64,000 nucleotides of DNA from Rhodovarius lipocyclicus (GTDB lineage Bacteria; Pseudomonadota; Alphaproteobacteria; Acetobacterales; Acetobacteraceae), in contig NZ_JAAABL010000007.1 in NCBI RefSeq assembly GCF_009900765.1, positions 62,001-126,000 of the forward strand, written 5' to 3'. The notes beneath the pieces were generated by a model. That model did not search any database and had not been told where the DNA came from. It saw only the letters and a list, made by a program, of their open reading frames with translations. A program made the position numbers and the translations under genes. Of this stretch, positions 43,121 to 51,028 are shown in pieces (position 1 is the first letter of the stretch; each line of letters begins with the position of its first letter).

Positions 43121-44895
43121 CCCGTGAAGACCGGCGTGGGCAGCCCCTCCATCCGCGCCTTCAGCTGCAAGGCCAGGATGCGCGAGTAGAAGCGCGCCTG
43201 TTGCAGGTTGCCGCCCTGCAGCCACAGCCCGGGCTGGGCGGTGGGCTTCCACATGTTGCGCAGCTCGCCCGCCCAGGGCCCTGGGTCCTTCCGCGTGCCG
43301 GAGCCCAGCCCCCAGACATGCCCGACCCTGGCCGCGACCTCCGGCGAGATCAGCCGGGCGATCCAGCTTTCCATCGGCTCGAACCCAGTGGCGTGCACGA
43401 TCAGGTCGGCCTTCAGGGTGCTGCCGTCGTTCAGCTCCAGCCCGTCCGGCAGCAGGCGCGCCACCTGCACGCCGCTGCGCAGGGCGATCTCTCCCTGGCA
43501 GACCAGCTCGCTGGCGCCGACATCGATGTAGTAGCCCGAGCCGCGCCGGAAATACTTCATGGAATGGCCGGTCTCGTCCTCGCCGAAATCCAGCTGGAAG
43601 CCGGCCCGTTCCAGGCGCGCGTAGAAATCGGCGTCATGGGCGCGGATCTCGTCGTAGATGCCCTTCTGGATGCGCTCCACCAGCCGGAACGGGCGCGAGG
43701 CGATCATGAAATCCGCCTGTTCCGTGGTGATGCCGGCCGCCAGCGCCGCCTCCGAGAACAGCTTGCCGGAGCTGAACCGCATGACGGATTCGATCCGCAC
43801 CACGGTGGTGGGGGAGCGCTGCAACATCGTCACCCGCGCCCCGTGTTCCCACAGATCGGCGCAGATATCGTGCGCGGAGTTGTTGGACCCCACGACGACG
43901 CAGGTCTTGCCGGCGAAGGCCTCGCCGCCGGTATAGGCGCTGGAGTGCATCTGCCGGCCCAGGAACGCCTCGGCACCCGGCAGCCGCGGCATGGCGGGCG
44001 CGCCGGACATGCCGGTGGCGATCACCAGCTGCTTCGGGCGCAGCGTGACCGGCCGGCCTTCCCGCAGCACCTCCACCCGCCATTCGCCCGCCGCCTCGTC
44101 GTATTGGGCGGAGCGCGCCTCGGTGGAGCCCCAGATGTTGATCCCCATGATGCTGGCATAGGATTCCAGCCAGTCGCCCATCTGGTCCTTGGACAGGAAG
44201 ACGGGGAAATGGTCCGGGAAGGGCAGGTCCGGCAGGTGGTTGGCCCAGATCGGGTCGTGCAGGCACAGGGCGCGGTAGCGGCTGCGCCAGGTGTCGCCGG
44301 GCCGGGCCAGCTTGTCGATCACCAGCGCCGGCACCCGCAGCCGGTTCAGCCGCGCCGCCAGGGCCAGCCCGCCCTGCCCGCCCCCGATGATCAGGCAATA
44401 GGGCTGGATGCTGTCGCCCAGCGCGGCCTCATGGGCCTGCTTCTCCTCCAGCCAGCTGCGGCGGCCGCGCCGGGCGCCGTGCTCCACGCCGCGCGGGCGC
44501 CGGGGGCCGGCGGCTTCCTCATGGCCCTTCAGCTCCTGCATCGCGGTCAGCAGGGTCCAGCCCAGGCCATCCTTCAGGCGCAGATGGCCGCGCCCGCGGG
44601 CCTGGGCGGTCTCGAAGCGGAACCAGGCTTCCAGCACGCCCGCGTCTTCCCGCGCGGTGCCGGGTTCCAGGGCGAAGGCGACGGCGCCGGTGGGTTCCAG
44701 CCGCGCGGCCAGCATGGCGGCGATGGCGGGCGCGCCCTCCAGCGTCTCGATGGTCCAGGTGAAGGCCAGCATGTCGCGCCAGAAGCCGTCCGGCAGGAAC
44801 AGGGCGGCGGCGCCGGCGGCATCGCGGGCGGCCAGCCGCGCCTGAAGCCGGGCCAGCCATTCGCTGGCCTGAAGTTCCGCCTGAGCCTGTTGCAT
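43117..44895 (-). CDS. NTF2-like/flavin-containing monooxygenase fusion
   Basis: A 592-residue protein. Residues about 1-130 resemble an NTF2/SnoaL-like cone (DGFWRDMLAFTWTIETLEG); from about 165 on it is a group B flavin monooxygenase: CLIIGGGQGGLALAARL (FAD), then CVVVGSNNSAHDICADL near 340 (NADPH), with the linking VIDKLARPGDTWRSRY. Such enzymes oxygenate ketones, amines or sulfur groups. ATG at 44895 follows GGGGAAACC. It diverges from a TetR gene; putative operators lie between them. Confidence 0.9.
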   Translation of the reverse strand: MQQAQAELQASEWLARLQARLAARDAAGAAALFLPDGFWRDMLAFTWTIETLEGAPAIAAMLAARLEPTGAVAFALEPGTAREDAGVLEAWFRFETAQARGRGHLRLKDGLGWTLLTAMQELKGHEEAAGPRRPRGVEHGARRGRRSWLEEKQAHEAALGDSIQPYCLIIGGGQGGLALAARLNRLRVPALVIDKLARPGDTWRSRYRALCLHDPIWANHLPDLPFPDHFPVFLSKDQMGDWLESYASIMGINIWGSTEARSAQYDEAAGEWRVEVLREGRPVTLRPKQLVIATGMSGAPAMPRLPGAEAFLGRQMHSSAYTGGEAFAGKTCVVVGSNNSAHDICADLWEHGARVTMLQRSPTTVVRIESVMRFSSGKLFSEAALAAGITTEQADFMIASRPFRLVERIQKGIYDEIRAHDADFYARLERAGFQLDFGEDETGHSMKYFRRGSGYYIDVGASELVCQGEIALRSGVQVARLLPDGLELNDGSTLKADLIVHATGFEPMESWIARLISPEVAARVGHVWGLGSGTRKDPGPWAGELRNMWKPTAQPGLWLQGGNLQQARFYSRILALQLKARMEGLPTPVFTG

Positions 44896-44968
44896 GAAGG
44901 TTTCCCCGGTCGTGATGCGCCTTGCGCCGATCATGCCCAGCCCATGCCTGCCGGGCAATTGCAGGAGT

Positions 44969-44990
44969 CGATAAAATTCGATAAATTCCC
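44969..44990. promoter_or_regulatory. Putative operator between FMO and TetR genes
   Basis: Two copies of TCGATAAA nine bases apart (CGATAAAATTCG then CGATAAATTC). The AT-rich stretch stands out in this GC-rich DNA and resembles a second site at 45738, so both may bind the TetR protein encoded at 45008. Confidence 0.4.
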
Positions 44991-45007
44991 CGCCCCAGGA
45001 GACAGCC

Positions 45008-45661
45008 TTGCGTCAGCCCGCCGCCATCATCGAGGAACCGCACCGCCAGGCGAGGGGCCGCGCGCGGATGGAGAAGATCCTGGATGCCGCCGACCTCGTG
45101 ATCCGCCGGCAGGCGGGCACGGATGTCAGCCTGCAACAGGTGGCGGAGGAAGCGCGGCTGCCGCCGGCCTCGCTGTATCACTATTTCTCCACCAGCCAGT
45201 CCCTGCTGATGGGCCTGGCCCGCCGCTATCTGGCAGGCTTCGAGGCACTGGCCCTGAGCCCCATCCCCCACGACCGGCTGACGCATTGGAGCGACCTCAG
45301 CGCCATTCATGCCGAGATGTCCCTGCGCTTCTACCACGAGCATCCGGTGGCCATGCGCCTGTTCCTGGGGCCCGAGACCGGCTGGGAGATCCGCGCCGCC
45401 GACCTGAGCGCCAACCGGCGCATCGGCGGCATCTACTACCGCAAGCTGATCCAGCATTTCGTGGTGGCGGAAAGTCCCGCCCTGGAACAGGCGATGGCGG
45501 TCTCCGTCACCATCTCGGACGCGGTCTGGGCGCTGTCCTTCGCGCGCGGCGGCCAGGTGGAGCCGGACATGGCCGCCGAGGCGCTGCGGGCGAAGCTGGC
45601 CTATCTGCGCCTGTATGTGGGCGAATACGCCGAAAAGCGCGCGCAGCCGCTGGAGGGCTGA
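45008..45661 (+). CDS. TetR/AcrR family transcriptional regulator
   Basis: A 217-residue regulator with HTH EKILDAADLVIRRQAGTDVSLQQVAEEARLPPASLYHYFSTSQSL (key parts SLQQVAEEA and ASLYHYF). TTG at 45008 is the likely start because AGGAGA lies 5 bases upstream; a later ATG would cut off only the leading basic residues. It diverges from the FMO gene and precedes the deacetylase gene, and AT-rich inverted repeats lie in both promoters. Confidence 0.88.
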   Translation: MRQPAAIIEEPHRQARGRARMEKILDAADLVIRRQAGTDVSLQQVAEEARLPPASLYHYFSTSQSLLMGLARRYLAGFEALALSPIPHDRLTHWSDLSAIHAEMSLRFYHEHPVAMRLFLGPETGWEIRAADLSANRRIGGIYYRKLIQHFVVAESPALEQAMAVSVTISDAVWALSFARGGQVEPDMAAEALRAKLAYLRLYVGEYAEKRAQPLEG

Positions 45662-45737
45662 CCCTTCACGGGAATTCGATGTTTCCCGGCAAATTCCGCT
45701 TGCGGCGGCGAAGGCGCGCTGACATCCTCCCGAAAGT

Positions 45738-45749
45738 CGAATTTATTCG
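45738..45749. promoter_or_regulatory. Putative TetR operator upstream of deacetylase-like gene
   Basis: CGAATTTATTCG has perfect 5-base arms (CGAAT/ATTCG) around TT. It lies 25 bases before the deacetylase-like start at 45774 and is similar to the AT-rich site at 44969-44990. Confidence 0.45.
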
Positions 45750-45773
45750 GCTTCACGCGCCGGGACCTCGTTG

Positions 45774-46814
45774 ATGAAGGCCTTCTTCTCACCCCACCAT
45801 GCCGGGCATCGCCCCAGCGAGACCTTCCGCCATGGCAGGGTGGTGGCGAACCGGGACCTGCCGACGCGGGCGGAGAACATCCTGGCCGCCCTGCGCCAGG
45901 ACGGGCACACGCTGCTGAACGCCGCCCCGCACGGCATGAAGCCCGTCGCCGCCATCCACACCCCGGAATATCTCGACTTCCTGGAACATGCCTGGGGCGA
46001 GTGGCGGAAGATCGAGGGCGCCTCGCAGGATGTGTTCCCCTATATCTTCCCCGTGCGCGGCATGGACCATGGCTACCCGGTCTCGATCGTCGGGCGCGCG
46101 GGCTACCACATGCATGATTGCTGGGCCCCGATCGGGGAGCACACCTGGGCGGTGGCGCTCGATTCCGCCAATCTGGCCGTCGAGGCCGCCGAACATGTGC
46201 TGAAGGGGGAGCGCGCGGTCTATGCGCTGTGCCGCCCCTCGGGCCATCACGCCTCGGCCGATATGGGCGGGGGCAACTGCTTCCTGAACAACGCCGCCAT
46301 CGCGGCCCAGCACCTGCGCCAGCGCTTCGGCCGCGTCGCGCTGATCGATGTGGACGTGCATCACGGCAATGGCTCGCAGGCGGTGTTCTACCGGCGGGAC
46401 GACGTGCTGTTCGCCTCCCTGCACCGCGACCCCATCGACTACCATCCCTATTTCGTGGGCCACGCGCATGAGCGCGGCGAGGGTGCGGGGCTCGGCTTCA
46501 ACCTGAACCTGCCGCTGCCCAAGGGCACGGGCGACGCCGCCTTCCTGGCCGCGCTGGAGACCGCCTGCGCCCGGATCGCGGCCAGCCAGGCCGAGGCCCT
46601 GGTCGTCTCGCTCGGCGTCGATGCGCATGAGGCCGACCCGACCGAGGGCCTGTCCATCACCTTCGACGGGTTCCGGCGCATCGGCGCGCGGCTGGCCGCG
46701 CTGAACCTGCCGACCGTGCTGGTGCAGGAAGGCGGCTACAACATGGACACCATCGCGCGCTGCGTCGCGGGCGCGGTGGCGGGCTTCGAGGGACGGGAGA
46801 CGACGGCGGCATGA
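45774..46814 (+). CDS. Histone deacetylase-like hydrolase (acetylpolyamine amidohydrolase type)
   Basis: A 346-residue zinc deacetylase. Motifs: RPSGHHASADMGGGNCFLNNAAI near residue 155-177 (catalytic histidines), DVDVHHGNGSQAVFY near 192 (zinc ligands DxH), and VSLGVDAHEADPTEG near 280 (third ligand). Bacterial members remove acetyl from acetylpolyamines or similar amides. ATG at 45774, not the adjacent TTG, is assumed. The stop overlaps the aminotransferase start (ATGA), suggesting deacetylation then transamination of an amine. Confidence 0.9.
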   Translation: MKAFFSPHHAGHRPSETFRHGRVVANRDLPTRAENILAALRQDGHTLLNAAPHGMKPVAAIHTPEYLDFLEHAWGEWRKIEGASQDVFPYIFPVRGMDHGYPVSIVGRAGYHMHDCWAPIGEHTWAVALDSANLAVEAAEHVLKGERAVYALCRPSGHHASADMGGGNCFLNNAAIAAQHLRQRFGRVALIDVDVHHGNGSQAVFYRRDDVLFASLHRDPIDYHPYFVGHAHERGEGAGLGFNLNLPLPKGTGDAAFLAALETACARIAASQAEALVVSLGVDAHEADPTEGLSITFDGFRRIGARLAALNLPTVLVQEGGYNMDTIARCVAGAVAGFEGRETTAA

Positions 46815-47725
46815 ACGCGATCGACGAATTGGCCGCCGTGCAGGGCGTGGCCTATATGGATGGGCGCTACATGCCCCTCGCCGAGGCCTCCATCCCCATC
46901 CTGGACCGGGGCTTCCTGCGCTCCGACATCACCTATGACGCGCTGCATGTCTGGAAGGGGCGGATCTTCCGCCTGGCCGACCATATCGCGCGCTTCCGCG
47001 CCTCCATGGCCGGGCTGCGGATGTCCCTGCCGCACACGGACGGGGAACTGGCCGAGGTGCTGATGGAATGCGTCCGCCGCACCGGCTACCGGGATGCCTT
47101 CATCATGGTGATGTGCTCACGCGGGGTGCAGCCGCCGGGCACGCGCGACCCCCGCCTGTGCCGCAACCGGCTCTATGCCTATGTGCAGCCCTTCCTGTGG
47201 ATCGCGAACGAGGAACAGCGGCGCGACGGCCTGCGCATGGTCCTGGCCAAGACCCAGCGCATCCCGCCCGAATCCCTCGACCAGCGGATCAAGAACTTCC
47301 ACTGGCTGGACCTGACCATGAGCCTGTTCGAGGCCTACGACCGCGACGCCACCGTGACGGTGCTGCCGCTGGCCGACGGCACCGTGACCGAGGGGCCGGG
47401 CTTCAATATCTTCATCGTCAAGGACGGGGCGCTGGCCACGCCCGACCGCGGCATGTTCGAAGGCATCACCCGCCGCACCGTGACCGAGATCGCGGCCGAC
47501 CTGCAATTGCGCTGCGAGGTGCGGCCCGTCCGCGCCGAGGAAGTGGCCGAGGCCGACGAGATCTTCACCAGCACCACCGCCGGCGGCATCACCCCGGTCA
47601 CCTGGTACGAGGGCCGGAAGCTGGGCGACGGCCGGCCCGGCCCCATCACCACCCGCATCCTCGACCTGTACTGGAAGCGCCATGAGGATGACGCGCTGAA
47701 CACGCCCGTCCGCTACGACGACTGA
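46811..47725 (+). CDS. Class IV aminotransferase
   Basis: A 304-residue PLP enzyme of fold type IV (branched-chain/D-amino-acid aminotransferase or aminodeoxychorismate lyase group). The PLP lysine is in RIKNFHWLDL near 157, and EGPGFNIFIVKDG near 195, ATPDRGMFEGITRR near 213 are typical. It converts an amine or amino acid with pyruvate or 2-oxoglutarate. It is coupled to the deacetylase-like gene by a 4-base overlap. Confidence 0.92.
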   Translation: MNAIDELAAVQGVAYMDGRYMPLAEASIPILDRGFLRSDITYDALHVWKGRIFRLADHIARFRASMAGLRMSLPHTDGELAEVLMECVRRTGYRDAFIMVMCSRGVQPPGTRDPRLCRNRLYAYVQPFLWIANEEQRRDGLRMVLAKTQRIPPESLDQRIKNFHWLDLTMSLFEAYDRDATVTVLPLADGTVTEGPGFNIFIVKDGALATPDRGMFEGITRRTVTEIAADLQLRCEVRPVRAEEVAEADEIFTSTTAGGITPVTWYEGRKLGDGRPGPITTRILDLYWKRHEDDALNTPVRYDD

Positions 47726-47794
47726 ACCGGGCGGGCGCGGTTGCGTATTTCGCAAACCGCGCCAATTTGGGGCGATCCTATCGAGAGAACCCTG

Positions 47795-48127
47795 ATGACT
47801 GACATCAAGATCGGCACCGGCGAGACCGCCACCGCCGGCCGCTATGTGGCCGTCCACTACACCGGCTGGCTGTTCGACGAGGCGGCGCCCGAGAACAAGG
47901 GCCGCAAATTCGACAGCTCCCGCGACCGGGGCGACCCGTTCCGCTTCCCGCTGGGCGCCGGGCATGTGATCCAGGGCTGGGACCAGGGCGTGGTCGGCAT
48001 GCAGGTGGGCGGGCAGCGCCGCCTCGTGATCCCGCCCGAGCTGGGCTATGGCGCGCGCGGCGCCGGCGGCGTGATCCCGCCCAACGCCACGCTGGTCTTC
48101 GACGTGGAACTGCTCGAAGTCGGCTGA
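47795..48127 (+). CDS. FKBP-type peptidyl-prolyl cis-trans isomerase
   Basis: A 110-residue single-domain FKBP without signal peptide, so cytoplasmic. It has the family core [54 protein letters not shown] split across residues 18-80 (key parts [27 protein letters not shown]). ATG at 47795 follows GAGAGAACCCTG. It folds proteins by proline isomerisation and is not clearly linked to its neighbours. Confidence 0.93.
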   Translation: MTDIKIGTGETATAGRYVAVHYTGWLFDEAAPENKGRKFDSSRDRGDPFRFPLGAGHVIQGWDQGVVGMQVGGQRRLVIPPELGYGARGAGGVIPPNATLVFDVELLEVG

Positions 48128-48189
48128 TACCGGGGGGGCGGCGCGTGCCGCCCCTTTTCGCCCTGGTGCCAAGGCCCCAGGATGCGCGC

Positions 48190-48909
48190 ATGAACCCAGA
48201 CATCCTCTCCCAGCTCGCGCCGGGCGGCGTGTTGCGCGCGGCCATCAACCTCAGCAATTTCCTGCTGGTCACCGGGCGGGGCCCGGCGGGCGAGCCCCAG
48301 GGTGTCTCCCCGGACATGGCAGCCTTCATCGCCGGGCGGCTGGGCGTGCCGGTGCAGTACGTGCCCTATCCCCGCCCCGGCGCCCTGGCCGATGACGTGG
48401 GCACCGGCGCCTGGGATATCGGGCTGATCGGCGCCGAACCGCAGCGCGCCGAGCGCATCGCCTTCACCGACGCCTATTGCGAGATCGAGGCGACCTATCT
48501 GGTCCCGCCCCATTCCCCCATCACCCGGCTGGAGGAGGTGGACCAGCCCGGCCACCGCATCGCCGTCACGGCGCGCGCCGCCTATGACCTGTGGCTGGAA
48601 CGCAACATCCGCCACGCCCAGCTGCTGCACAGCGACAGCATCCCCGGCGCCTTCGAACTGTTCCGCGACCAGAAGCTGGAAGTCCTCGCCGGGCTGCGCC
48701 CCCGGCTGATCGAGGATGCCGCGGCCCTGCCCGGCGCGCGCATCCTGGAAGGGCGCTTCACCGCCGTGCAACAGGCCATCGGCACCGCGCGCGCCAACAC
48801 GGCCGGCGCCGCCTTCCTGCAAGCCTGCGTGGAGGAAGCCAAGGCCAGCGGGCTGGTGGCCGCGCTGATCGGGAAGCATAGGGTGAAAGGGTTGTCGGTC
48901 GCGGGGTGA
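48190..48909 (+). CDS. Substrate-binding domain protein (family 3) without signal peptide
   Basis: A 239-residue protein with the periplasmic amino-acid-binding fold: VLRAAINLSNFLLVTG, GVSPDMAAFIAGRLGVPVQYVPY, GTGAWDIGLIGAEPQRAERIAFTDAY and EATYLVPPHS. Unlike transport binders it has no signal peptide or membrane segment; the ATG at 48190 follows AGGATGCGCGC, and the upstream sequence also lacks a hydrophobic lead. It may be cytoplasmic, for instance a sensor, or its export signal may have been lost. Confidence 0.8.
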   Translation: MNPDILSQLAPGGVLRAAINLSNFLLVTGRGPAGEPQGVSPDMAAFIAGRLGVPVQYVPYPRPGALADDVGTGAWDIGLIGAEPQRAERIAFTDAYCEIEATYLVPPHSPITRLEEVDQPGHRIAVTARAAYDLWLERNIRHAQLLHSDSIPGAFELFRDQKLEVLAGLRPRLIEDAAALPGARILEGRFTAVQQAIGTARANTAGAAFLQACVEEAKASGLVAALIGKHRVKGLSVAG

Positions 48910-48917
48910 GGGGGCGC

Positions 48918-49152
48918 TCAGGGGCTTTGCCCCCGAACCCCCAGTCAGGGGCTCTGCCCCTGACCACCCCGCCAAAGGCCGAAAGGCCCTTGGAACCCAG
49001 GAGTTTGGCGCCTTACCTTCGCAGGCGGGGCGCCTTTTCCATTATAAAAATCAATGGGAAACACCTTCCCAGGATCAGCGCCAAACTGATCTAGGTCCAG
49101 GACCGTGCTCGGTCCTGGCGGGGGTGTCGGGGGCGGAGCCCCTGACTGGCGG
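48918..49152. repeat. Dispersed intergenic element, copy B
   Basis: A 235-base inverted near-copy of the element at 30250-30504, again between convergent genes. Inner arms GAGTTTGGCGCC (49001-49012) and GCGCCAAACT (49078-49087) flank an AT-rich core CCATTATAAAAATCAATGG. The same CCAGGACCG-TGCT-CGGTCCTGG hairpin occurs at 49097-49118. Confidence 0.85.
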
Positions 49153-49161
49153 CCCCCCCCC

Positions 49162-49740
49162 TCAGTAATGCGGCGGCGTGATCACCCACACCACCCGGGT
49201 GGGCACTTCGCCCGGGTTGGCGCAGCGGTGCCGCTCCGTGCTGCGGAAGGAGAAGCTGTCCCCCGCCTCCAGCCGGAAGCGCCTCTCCCCCACCCACAGG
49301 TCGAGCGTGCCCTCGATCACCAGCCCGGCTTCCGCGCCTTCATGGCTGTAGAAATCGCTGTCGGCCCCGGGTTCGATGGTGCTCAGCAGCATTTCCAGCG
49401 GGCCGGCCAGGTTGGGGGAGAGCAATTCCTCCTGGATGCCGAGCCCGGTGAAGGTCATGCGCCGGCGGCCGTTGGCACGCACGATGAACTCCACCTCCTC
49501 GGGCGGGCGTTCGGGCTGGGGCTGGAAGAACCAGTTGATATGCACCCCCAGCACGTCGCTGATCGCCTTCAGCGTGCCGATGCTGAGGCGCGAGCGGTCG
49601 CGCTCGATCTGGCTGAGATGCCCGATCGACACCCCCAGCCGCGCCGCCATCTCGGCCAGCGTCAGGCCCTTGATCTTGCGCAGTTCGCGGATCTGGCGGC
49701 CGATCAGCAGGGGCTCGGCGGGGGGTGTGTCGTCAGGCAT
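49162..49740 (-). CDS. XRE family regulator with cupin domain
   Basis: A 192-residue regulator: N-terminal HTH IRELRKIKGLTLAEMAARLGVSIGHLSQIERDRS and a C-terminal cupin (EGAEAGLVIEGTLDLWVGERRFRLEAGDSFSF). Such proteins usually repress amine or amino-acid catabolic genes and sense the substrate through the cupin. ATG at 49740 overlaps the end of the haem N-demethylase gene by 8 bases, so it is made together with it. Confidence 0.92.
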   Translation of the reverse strand: MPDDTPPAEPLLIGRQIRELRKIKGLTLAEMAARLGVSIGHLSQIERDRSRLSIGTLKAISDVLGVHINWFFQPQPERPPEEVEFIVRANGRRRMTFTGLGIQEELLSPNLAGPLEMLLSTIEPGADSDFYSHEGAEAGLVIEGTLDLWVGERRFRLEAGDSFSFRSTERHRCANPGEVPTRVVWVITPPHY

Positions 49741-50629
49741 GGCGTTCCAGATGGGCGAGCAGCGCCTCGCGGAAGGGAAGCATGCTCTTGTAGCGTTCCA
49801 TCTCCGGCGGCAAGGCGCGCACGGCGTCCAGCAGCCGCGCGCCCTCTCCCGGCGCGGCGATGACGGTGGCCAGCGGCGTGACATGCACGCGGATGCCGAA
49901 GGCGATGGCCCCCGTGCGCGGCAGGCGGCGGAAGGTCTGGCGCTCCACCCGCATCACCAGCGTCTCGCCGGCGTTTTCCGCCGTGACCACGGTGGCGAAG
50001 TCGTTCACCCCATGCCCCGTGGGCTGGAACAGGGTGGGGTCGTCCATGATCGACCAGTTCAGCCGCTGCGCGATGCGCCCCTGTTTCAGCGTGGACAGGA
50101 AGCGGTCCACCGGGCGTTCCAGCTTGTCCCTGTACAGCGGCACCGGGGTGTGGATGGCGCCCAGCGGCCGGCCCATCTTGCTCGACAGCCGCCAGCGGCT
50201 GGGAAAGCACAGCACCGCCGCCACCAGCGTCAGTGTGCCGTCGCCCTCGTCGCGCAGCAGGCAGACATCCTCCTGCACCAGCCGCCCCACCAGGTCGAGC
50301 GGCGGGGCATCCAGGGGCAGCGCCTCCCCCAGCAGATGGTTGCGCAGGGTGTTCCCCGCACGGGAAAACCAGGCGGGATGATGCTGGCACAGATGCTCGG
50401 CCAGCGTGTCCAGCAGCTCCGCCTGCATGGGCTCGGAACCGGGGACGGCCTCCACCACCTCCGGCGCATGGTCGCGCAGCAGGCGCCGGCGCTCGGCCAT
50501 ATGGGCCGGGTAGTGGCGGTCGAACTCGATCCAGTCCGGCTCCGCCACCGAGGTCAGGCCCAGCTGCATGCGGAAGGCGCCGGCCTCGTAGGGGCGGTGG
50601 ATGGTGGGCTCGGGCAGGGCGAGGGTCAC
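49733..50629 (-). CDS. Haem-dependent oxidative N-demethylase family protein (DUF3445)
   Basis: A 298-residue member of the HODM family, whose studied member demethylates dimethylamine with haem and oxygen. Family signatures are EDVCLLRDEGDGTLTLVAAVLCFPSRW near residue 123, ERPVDRFLSTLKQGRIAQRLNWSIMD near 170, and RVERQTFRRLPRTGAIAFGIRV near 225. Its start is next to a dispersed repeat in a divergent gap. It pairs with the XRE-cupin gene and with a divergent flavin/FeS oxidoreductase, suggesting methylated amine use. Confidence 0.88.
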   Translation of the reverse strand: MTLALPEPTIHRPYEAGAFRMQLGLTSVAEPDWIEFDRHYPAHMAERRRLLRDHAPEVVEAVPGSEPMQAELLDTLAEHLCQHHPAWFSRAGNTLRNHLLGEALPLDAPPLDLVGRLVQEDVCLLRDEGDGTLTLVAAVLCFPSRWRLSSKMGRPLGAIHTPVPLYRDKLERPVDRFLSTLKQGRIAQRLNWSIMDDPTLFQPTGHGVNDFATVVTAENAGETLVMRVERQTFRRLPRTGAIAFGIRVHVTPLATVIAAPGEGARLLDAVRALPPEMERYKSMLPFREALLAHLERHA

Positions 50630-51028
50630 GGCGGCGGTCCGGCTGTGGTGCGGTCTGGTTAGCGGGAGGCGGGGTGGGGCTCAAGGCAATTTCATGTTTG
50701 AGAAAAAATCTTTGGAATTTTCATGGACGGACTGGAGGCTTCGCCCCCAGACCCCCACCAGAGGGCGCCGCCCTCTGGACACCCGGCAGGAGCCGAATGG
50801 CCCCTGCACCCCAACCGTTTGGTGCCTTACCTTGGCAGATTTGACCCAATTTTCATTATAAAAAACAATGGGAAAAACCTCTCCAGGACCAGCACCAAAC
50901 TCCTGGGGTCCAGGGGCCTTTCGGCTCCTGGCAGGGAGGGTCCGGGAGGGGCGGCGCCCCTCCTGGTCTACCCTTCACTTCCGTGAAAAATATCCCTATC
51001 TTTTCACCGCCTTCCTGAGGAACATGCG
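50630..51028. repeat. Divergent gap holding dispersed intergenic element, copy C
   Basis: This 399-base gap has no gene. Most of it (about 50720-50975) is a copy of the dispersed element: inner arms GTTTGGTGC (50817-50825) and GCACCAAAC (50892-50900) enclose CATTATAAAAAACAATGGG. Unlike copies A, B and D it lies between divergent genes, so it sits inside the transcribed leaders or promoter region. Confidence 0.8.

Noticed and set aside
42055-45774. A 1239-residue plus-strand frame
   Set aside because: Mosaic of shadows over the transporter, FMO and TetR genes; no domain is recognisable.
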